From: Galerina marginata
Taxonomy: Eukaryota > Basidiomycota > Agaricomycetes > Agaricales > Galerinaceae
Direction of reading: 5' to 3'
Assembly (NCBI GenBank): GCA_023014335.1
Contig: JAECYW010000016.1
Location: 1,364,001-1,428,000 of the forward strand
Length of the DNA stretch: 64,000 bases
Shown here: positions 58,651-64,000 of the stretch, in pieces
Layout of the letters: each line of letters starts with the position of its first letter
Position numbering within the stretch: the stretch's first letter is position 1
Notes under the pieces: generated by a model
What the model was told of the DNA's origin: nothing
Seen by the model: the letters and a program-made list of their open reading frames with translations, nothing else
The model's database searches: none
Made by a program: the position numbers and the translations under genes

Positions 58651-61600
58651 ATGTATCGCGGGACGCCGTCACCCATCTTTGACGTCCCCGAGTTTCCTAC
58701 CCTCCGCCGAGTAAAACCACTGCCGAAAAGACGACGGGTGACGGGTGTGGGCACGGGCACCGACAGTGTACTGTCTTTGTCACCCACGTCGGCGTCGGCA
58801 CTGGTTGCCCAAGGTGCTTCCGCTCTTCTTCAACAATCTGCTGCTGCTGCCATCTTTCATCAACACCAGCAACAACACGGTTTGAGCCCCAATCCCTTAG
58901 AAGGCCTAGGTCCGAACCCCACTGAGGAAGAGCTCATTGCACACGCCGGCACGTTATCCGCGAGGATGGCGCTGCAGAACTACTACATCCCGATTTTGGG
59001 TGGCATGCAGAGCTTCCTGGCTGCGAATGGCGGTGGCGGTGGCGGTGGCGAACCTACTGGAAGTGGTAACAACGATAACATCAACAATAATACCGACAAC
59101 AATCCCACTAACAGTACCGCCGCGGCTGCTGCTGCTGCGGCCCTTGCTGCTGTGGCAGGAGCAGGAAGAAATGGCCAGCTGCCACCGCTCTCGGACCTTG
59201 ATTCTCTCGAATTTGGAGTGCACTTTGCTGCTGCAGCAGCAGCAGCAGCCGCCGCCGGTGTGGCCATGGGAGGTCTGGGAAGCTTAGGACTTGGCTTACC
59301 CGGGATGAACATGAATATGAACACGAGTGGTATGAATGTGAATAGTGGCCAAAACTTCGCAGGCGGTGTCAGCCGAAGCAATGGGACTGGGAACATGGGA
59401 GAAAGAAACGGGGGACATGGAAGAGACGAGGACGACGGAAGGGGTGATGGCGATTACGTTGATCATCTCCGACAGCCAGGCAATACGAAGAAGCGGAAGG
59501 TGCCTGCGCATGCGTCGCCTAGAGGCGGCAGTGGCAGCGATGGAAGGCCTGGAAGTCCCCTCTCCGGATATCTAGACGATGGAAGCCCGGATGGCACCCT
59601 AGGCAGCGGCGGAGCGGGTGAAGACATCCAACTACACCTTCAGCGCGAACGCGAGCGTGACAGGGACAGGGACCTTGGCCACAACCGCTCGCGCTCACGG
59701 GATTACTACTCGCCCGGCTCTCTTTCTGGATCGTATTCGCCGAACGGGGAACACCGCCTATACCCTCCGCCGCCGTTCCCGGGGCAGCTGTCGATGCTCG
59801 CGCAGAAACGAGGGAAGCTGACGGCGGTCACGCTTGCGGGAATGCAGCACAAGGAGCTGCTGAAGACGCGGAAGCGGCAGCTGGCCGCTGTGATGGGTGC
59901 GCTGTCGCATGGGGATACACTAGCGCTTGATCAGGCGCTGTCGAGTGCGAACTATGGGTACGGGTATGGGAATGGACATTCTTTTTCTTTTGTCGGCGCC
60001 AGTGCTCTCGGAGACGGAAATGGACCGGGCGAACGACCAGGACCGTCGATGCGCAAGTCGAAGAGGCGGACGGTGCGCCTTGCGCGGGCGATGAAACTCT
60101 TGTTGGCGATGCCGGAAAGGAGAGTGCGCCATCCTGATGCGGTGCCGTTTCCGATGGCCGATTTTGAGTTCGTGTGTCCGAGCGGGAGTGAGTGTTTCTT
60201 TTCTTTTCTTTTTGCTCTTTTTTTCTGTTTCGTCATGTTGCCGTTGGGCAGTTCATTGATTTTTTTCGGCGTTTGGTTTTTCCCTCTGCCTAGATTTTCC
60301 TAAGGGTTAATCTACCTTGAGTCGTCGTTGGTTAATTCCGATGCTTCGGTCTTGGTTTGAGCCTTTGAGCTCGACCTCATGTTCCATGACGATCGTTTTT
60401 ATTTTGGAGCTGGTTGGCTGGCTGGATACGAAAGATGTCGTGTTGTGCCTCGACTAAGTTCATAAATTTCTGTCCGACGTATTGTGGCGACTTTCTTTTC
60501 ATTTTTCGCCTTGACGGTTTCAGTTTTCATCGGTTGAACTTTATTAATTATGTTTATCTTTCTTTATTATTCCTCGACATTTACCGTCTCTCTGTTTTGT
60601 CGCACCCGTTCCTCCCACCTCGACTCCGACTTCTAAATTGGCCTCATTATCCTCGTCTGATTATCCCGTCGACTCCGACTTCGATTTCATTGCTTCTTAA
60701 TCCTTGAACCCGATTCAACCAACACGTAGCCGCCGAACGACTGATAGAGACGAAAGAGGAAGTGGCGAACCTTCGGAAGCGGTTCGAGGCCGAGCTCGAG
60801 AAACAGGCTGCGAAGGCTGCAAAGATGGCTGTCGCCGCTGCTGCTGCTGCTGCCAATGGTGGTGCTATGTCCGTGGCGTCCGGAGGGGGCAGGGTGGTGA
60901 AAGCTACTGGTGGGAAGGGGAAGAGGGAACGGCAGGAACGGGACCGGGAAAGGGCGGAGAGGGCCCATGCCCAGATGCAGATGCAGCAGAAGGCGGGAGT
61001 GGAGAAGACGACGGAGGACGCTGGAGTTACGGCCACAAGCGCGAATTCTGGTGGCGGGCACGGAATCGGGTACTCTCCTGGACATGGAGGAGGTTCGCCT
61101 ATCATACCACCCACGACACCAGGAGGTGGAGGCAAATCGAAGAATGGAAAGAAGAAGAAACGTTCTGCGCTTGCGAACGCGTCGAATCCTCATCACCTTA
61201 GGAATTACGTGCCTTCTCGCTTGCCGCACAGTGACGGACATGGCCATGCGAATGGAGGGGTGAATGGAGGTGCGGGAGGGACTACGATCTGGCCGTTGCC
61301 CGTTAGGTTCTTAGGCGCCGAGATTCCACCTCGACGGAGCGGGGGAAAAGGCCAAGGGAGGAAGGACGGCTCTCCTCCACGGACTGGGTCGGCTCTTCCC
61401 AACGCCAATCCCAACCTCAACGCAAACGGCCCAGGGGCGACACCGCACATCCCACTGACATACCCCACGGAGTGGATCTGCGCCTATTGCGAATACGACC
61501 TGTTCTATGGCGAGGATCCAGCGTATCGCCGGGCGGTGCGGAACCGGAAGAAGATATTGAAGAGGCGGAGAAGGGCGAGAGAGAGGGCGGCGAGGGCGGC

Positions 61601-61790
61601 GAGTGGGGAGGGTAAGGCGAAGGCGGCTGCGCCTGCTGCTGCTGCGCCGCCGGAGGACTATGAGGAGGGATATGAGGAGGAGGAGTATGATGATCGTGCT
61701 GAGGTCGGCGCGGGAGGTGGGCAGAGGAATGGGAATGGAACGGGGTTGAGAGCTGGTAGGTGGAAGGGTGGGGGTGGGCCGGATGGATAA
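58651..61790 (+). CDS. Large low-complexity hypothetical protein, conserved C-terminal Cys block
   Basis: Exons 58651-60187 and 60730-61790 join across a 542-nt intron to 865 residues (...CPSGT-AERLIETKEEVANLRK...). The first exon has MYRGTPSPIFDVPEFPTLRR, poly-Ala, poly-Gly, Asn and Met-rich tracts, and a conserved-looking block LAGMQHKELLKTRKRQLAAV. A basic RKSKRRTVRLARAMKLL follows. The second exon starts with a coiled coil. It ends with TEWICAYCEYDLFYGEDPAY and a strongly basic RNRKKILKRRRRARERAAR. I recall similar endings in other mushroom genomes but no function. Composition (nuclear localisation-type basic runs, activation-domain-like tracts) suggests a nuclear regulator; this is inference. 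The intron is far longer than all others here and could hide an extra exon. Confidence 0.72.
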
Positions 61791-62361
61791 CACGGGGTTT
61801 AAACCATTCCCCGAGCTTGAGGCATAGAGTATGATTCTCTTCGTCTCTGTCTTTGGTTTGGTCTCTTTTGTCGTCCTTGACCAAGTTTTTTTTGGAATAC
61901 TCTCTTTTCTTTTTGTCCTTCAAGCATTTATCTTTCATTTCCATAGCATGGCTTGTCCTATCCTACTCTCTTCATTGTCGTGTCCCTTTTCGCATCTCTC
62001 GTCTCTCATTTCCTCTTTTTCTATTTCTCCTCTTGCTTTGTTCTCTCTTAACACGGTCGGATCCATACCAACTTCCTATATATCAATCTCCACTCCATAA
62101 ACTACTACATTCTACTAGTTACAGCATCACATAGCCGCCATGCTCATCCTACCGCCTATCCAATTTCAGTCCGCTCGTTTCAGTGCCATCACCGTGTATG
62201 ATATAATTACAATCCCGTTATTGTTATTTGAAATGCTGAAGGTTATATGCCTGTCCTACAAATAATTATCTATTGATTTGGCGACCAGATGCACAATAAA
62301 AAAGAAGGGGAGGGCGTTAACACTGGGCGCAAGAACGATTTTTCGGAGGTGAAAAATATGA
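61791..62361 (+). other. Intergenic, 3' UTR side
   Basis: About 570 bp of T-rich DNA downstream of the low-complexity protein gene. No gene is supported. It ends at the TA flanking the MITE. Confidence 0.45.
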
Positions 62362-62363
62362 TA

Positions 62364-63019
62364 CAGTATTTGACCGGTCCTTTGTACACCATGGGTCCTT
62401 TGTACACTACAACTTTCCTCAATGGAAACGGCTACAAATGCAATAAAATATGTTCTGACTCATAGAAATACTCTTTACATACCTTCGAAACAGCGAATTT
62501 ACGGGGGAAGGACGGTGTGAAATCTGTGACGTCAAGAATACCTGATTTGGTCATTTTCATCAAATGTGTATTTCTCATTTTGGTAGGCATTATTCAAGCC
62601 CGAACACCAGTTAAATTGTATTCAGAACACTCACACCAATCAGTTAAACTATCTACTAAAGAAATTAAGAAAATGCACCAAAAACTCGTGGAGAAAATCG
62701 CAAATTACTGTCGGAGGGGGGAAAAGGGGGATGACAGGTAAGTACGTAAGCATCATGGTAATTGACCCAATTGAGTTGAGTCATTATAGATTTGTAATGA
62801 ACGCCGGTGTCCAAAGGAGCCGATTTGCTTGTTTTTCAGCACGTCCTCTCGCAACTTCATTATCTTCATTCTACCAGCACGGATTTCTTTGAAAATTGGT
62901 ACATAAGTGCTTAAGATGTATATCTAGAATTATATGAAAAAATATTCTAAGAAATATGCTTATTAACCTTTTAATTAGCCTAATACATTTTTTCCGTACA
63001 AAGGACCGGTCAAATACTG
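62364..63019. mobile_element. 656-bp MITE with Tc1/mariner-type ends
   Basis: Perfect 24-bp terminal inverted repeats (CAGTATTTGACCGGTCCTTT plus GTAC) are flanked by TA on both sides (62362-62363 and 63020-63021). CAGT-type ends with a TA duplication indicate the Tc1/mariner/pogo superfamily. Just inside the left end, GGTCCTTTGTAC is repeated once more. The interior is AT-rich. It holds one short frame (62517-62741, 74 aa) without transposase motifs, so the element is non-autonomous. Confidence 0.78.
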
Positions 63020-63063
63020 TACTCATCCATTAGAAAATTATGACTGTTTGAATTCCATAATTG

Positions 63064-63124
63064 TATTACCTTATGGAGTACCGAAAAAATATATGGAGTA
63101 CCGACGGTACTCCATAAGGTAATA
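63064..63124. repeat. Perfect 20-bp-arm hairpin
   Basis: Arms TATTACCTTATGGAGTACCG (63064-63083) and its exact reverse complement (63105-63124) enclose a 21-nt spacer. The spacer itself contains another partial copy, ATATGGAGTACCG. It may be the tip of another small transposable element or a transcript hairpin. Confidence 0.75.
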
Positions 63125-63381
63125 TATTTTTGGGTTTCGAATATTCATAATTTTTTAATGAATGAGAATCATATTTTTAGAGTTCGAAAAGCACCTTTTG
63201 CGCGTAGTGTAAGTAAATTCGAACACTTGACCCCCACACACCAGAAACTTCAGCTAGAAATTCTTGATCTCCTTACAACTCTCATTTCCAAGCATACAGC
63301 ACGGTTTATTGAGAAATCGGCTAGACACGTTGGAAAAGAAGCAAAGGGTCGGAGGCAAGAATTTCTTGAAATAGCTTGGGC

Positions 63382-64000
63382 ATGGGGGTGACGACGAGTT
63401 TAGCTGTGGGGTATGTGTGTAGGTATCAAGGTAGTGTTAATATCGACTCGAAAACTCGGAAAACGGCTAGGCGCAATGGAAAACGAGGTGGCACCAGAGG
63501 CGCTTGGGAGGAAAATGAAAATCGATGGTCAATCGATGGCCGCGAGCTTAGCAATACCTTGCACAGAAGAAACTCTAAACACACCCTAGTTCTGGGAAAC
63601 GTCTCTACGCAGCCAGCGCAATTAGACAAATTTCGATGGCTGCGAGAAAAGCGGGAGGCTGAGGGCAAAGATAGAGTTTCTTGGATACAGTTTGCCTCTG
63701 AAGAGCCCGGGCCAGATGGTGAATTCCGTGTCCAGGTTCGAGAAGCACAGTTTATTGAAATCTCTGTCTTGCGCGGTCTTTTTATATTCTCAAAAATTCA
63801 GGCCATCTTATTGTGTGGCCCTTGTATTGTTCTCTTGAATGTTTCAGGTGTTGTCCGTGATGTCATTATTATGTTTAGACGCCCACCGCAAGCGGCAATT
63901 ATTTCTATTATTAGTTCACTGCGCTGGCTAGACCGGCGAAATTCACAATATTCACGATTCATTAGGAACCCATTTGGACGAGAATTTTGTTCGTTCGTAC
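63382..64000 (+). CDS. Partial open frame running off the right edge
   Basis: Starting at ATG 63382 (MGVTTSLAVGYV) the frame stays open for 206 codons to the window end with no stop. The N-terminal part is basic and polar (ARRNGKRGGTRGAWEENEN, DKFRWLREKREAEGKDRVSW). A hydrophobic stretch follows (LLCGPCIVLLNVSGVV) and then a basic segment (LRWLDRRNSQYSRF). I do not recognise the family. An earlier short frame (63158-63391) could be an upstream exon. The length of the open frame in AT-rich DNA makes a real gene plausible, but transposon-derived or chance origin remains possible. Confidence 0.4.
   Translation, partial: MGVTTSLAVGYVCRYQGSVNIDSKTRKTARRNGKRGGTRGAWEENENRWSIDGRELSNTLHRRNSKHTLVLGNVSTQPAQLDKFRWLREKREAEGKDRVSWIQFASEEPGPDGEFRVQVREAQFIEISVLRGLFIFSKIQAILLCGPCIVLLNVSGVVRDVIIMFRRPPQAAIISIISSLRWLDRRNSQYSRFIRNPFGREFCSFV

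Noticed and set aside
62517..62741. 74-codon frame inside the MITE
   Set aside because: Too short for a transposase, no DDE/D-type motif, AT-rich context.

Overview
The window is genomic DNA of a filamentous basidiomycete, most likely an agaricomycete mushroom. Introns are numerous and short (about 46-90 nt, GT...AG). Housekeeping genes of fungal type (ADE1, DED1, WDR5/Swd3, a Gyp2-like TBC protein, Sec72, Zim17, an FGD-like RhoGEF) are interleaved with families expanded in mushrooms: NACHT-ankyrin NLR, TPR-CHAT, HNH, kinase-like, F-box/LRR and seven-helix membrane proteins. No bacterial-type operons, rRNA or tRNA genes were seen.

Layout. 1-8.4 kb: an F-box/LRR-type gene with a broken frame, two uncharacterised genes, a secreted beta-lactamase-inhibitor-like tandem-repeat (BTRD1-type) protein, decayed duplications, and a TMEM170-like membrane protein. 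8.5-14 kb: a complete NACHT-ankyrin NLR gene and a WDR5 homologue. The promoter and the first ~30 codons of the WDR5 gene are duplicated at the front of the NLR gene, so the NLR appears to have captured that promoter. 14.3-18.3 kb: a TBC Rab-GAP with an EF-hand tail. 19.36-26.25 kb: a 6.9-kb non-autonomous DNA element with ~0.9-kb terminal inverted repeats beginning CACTG and a TTA duplication, ending 180 bp before the ADE1 start codon. 26.4-27.6 kb: ADE1. 28.1-34.6 kb: a TPR-CHAT protease-like gene with 13 nearly identical 135-bp repeats, sitting between direct repeats. One direct repeat carries an intact small gene and the other a broken copy of it. 34.7-38.4 kb: DH-PH-FYVE RhoGEF. 38.8-44 kb: HNH protein, kinase-like/PHD-like/Gln-rich protein, and the mitochondrial Zim17 zinc protein. 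45-49.7 kb: two paralogous MetX-like alpha/beta hydrolases with a GFA-family gene between them. 50.3-53.2 kb: a seven-helix membrane protein and Sec72. 53.5-55.6 kb: DED1, divergent from SEC72. After a 3-kb gene-poor stretch come a large low-complexity protein gene (58.65-61.8 kb), a 656-bp Tc1/mariner-type MITE, a perfect hairpin, and an open frame running off the right edge.

The most notable biology is the pair of immune-like genes (NLR and TPR-CHAT). Each is embedded in duplicated DNA, which suggests recent birth-and-death or promoter-capture evolution. Exon boundaries were placed by eye from reading frame, splice sites and family similarity. Functions are inferred from recalled family signatures, not database searches.
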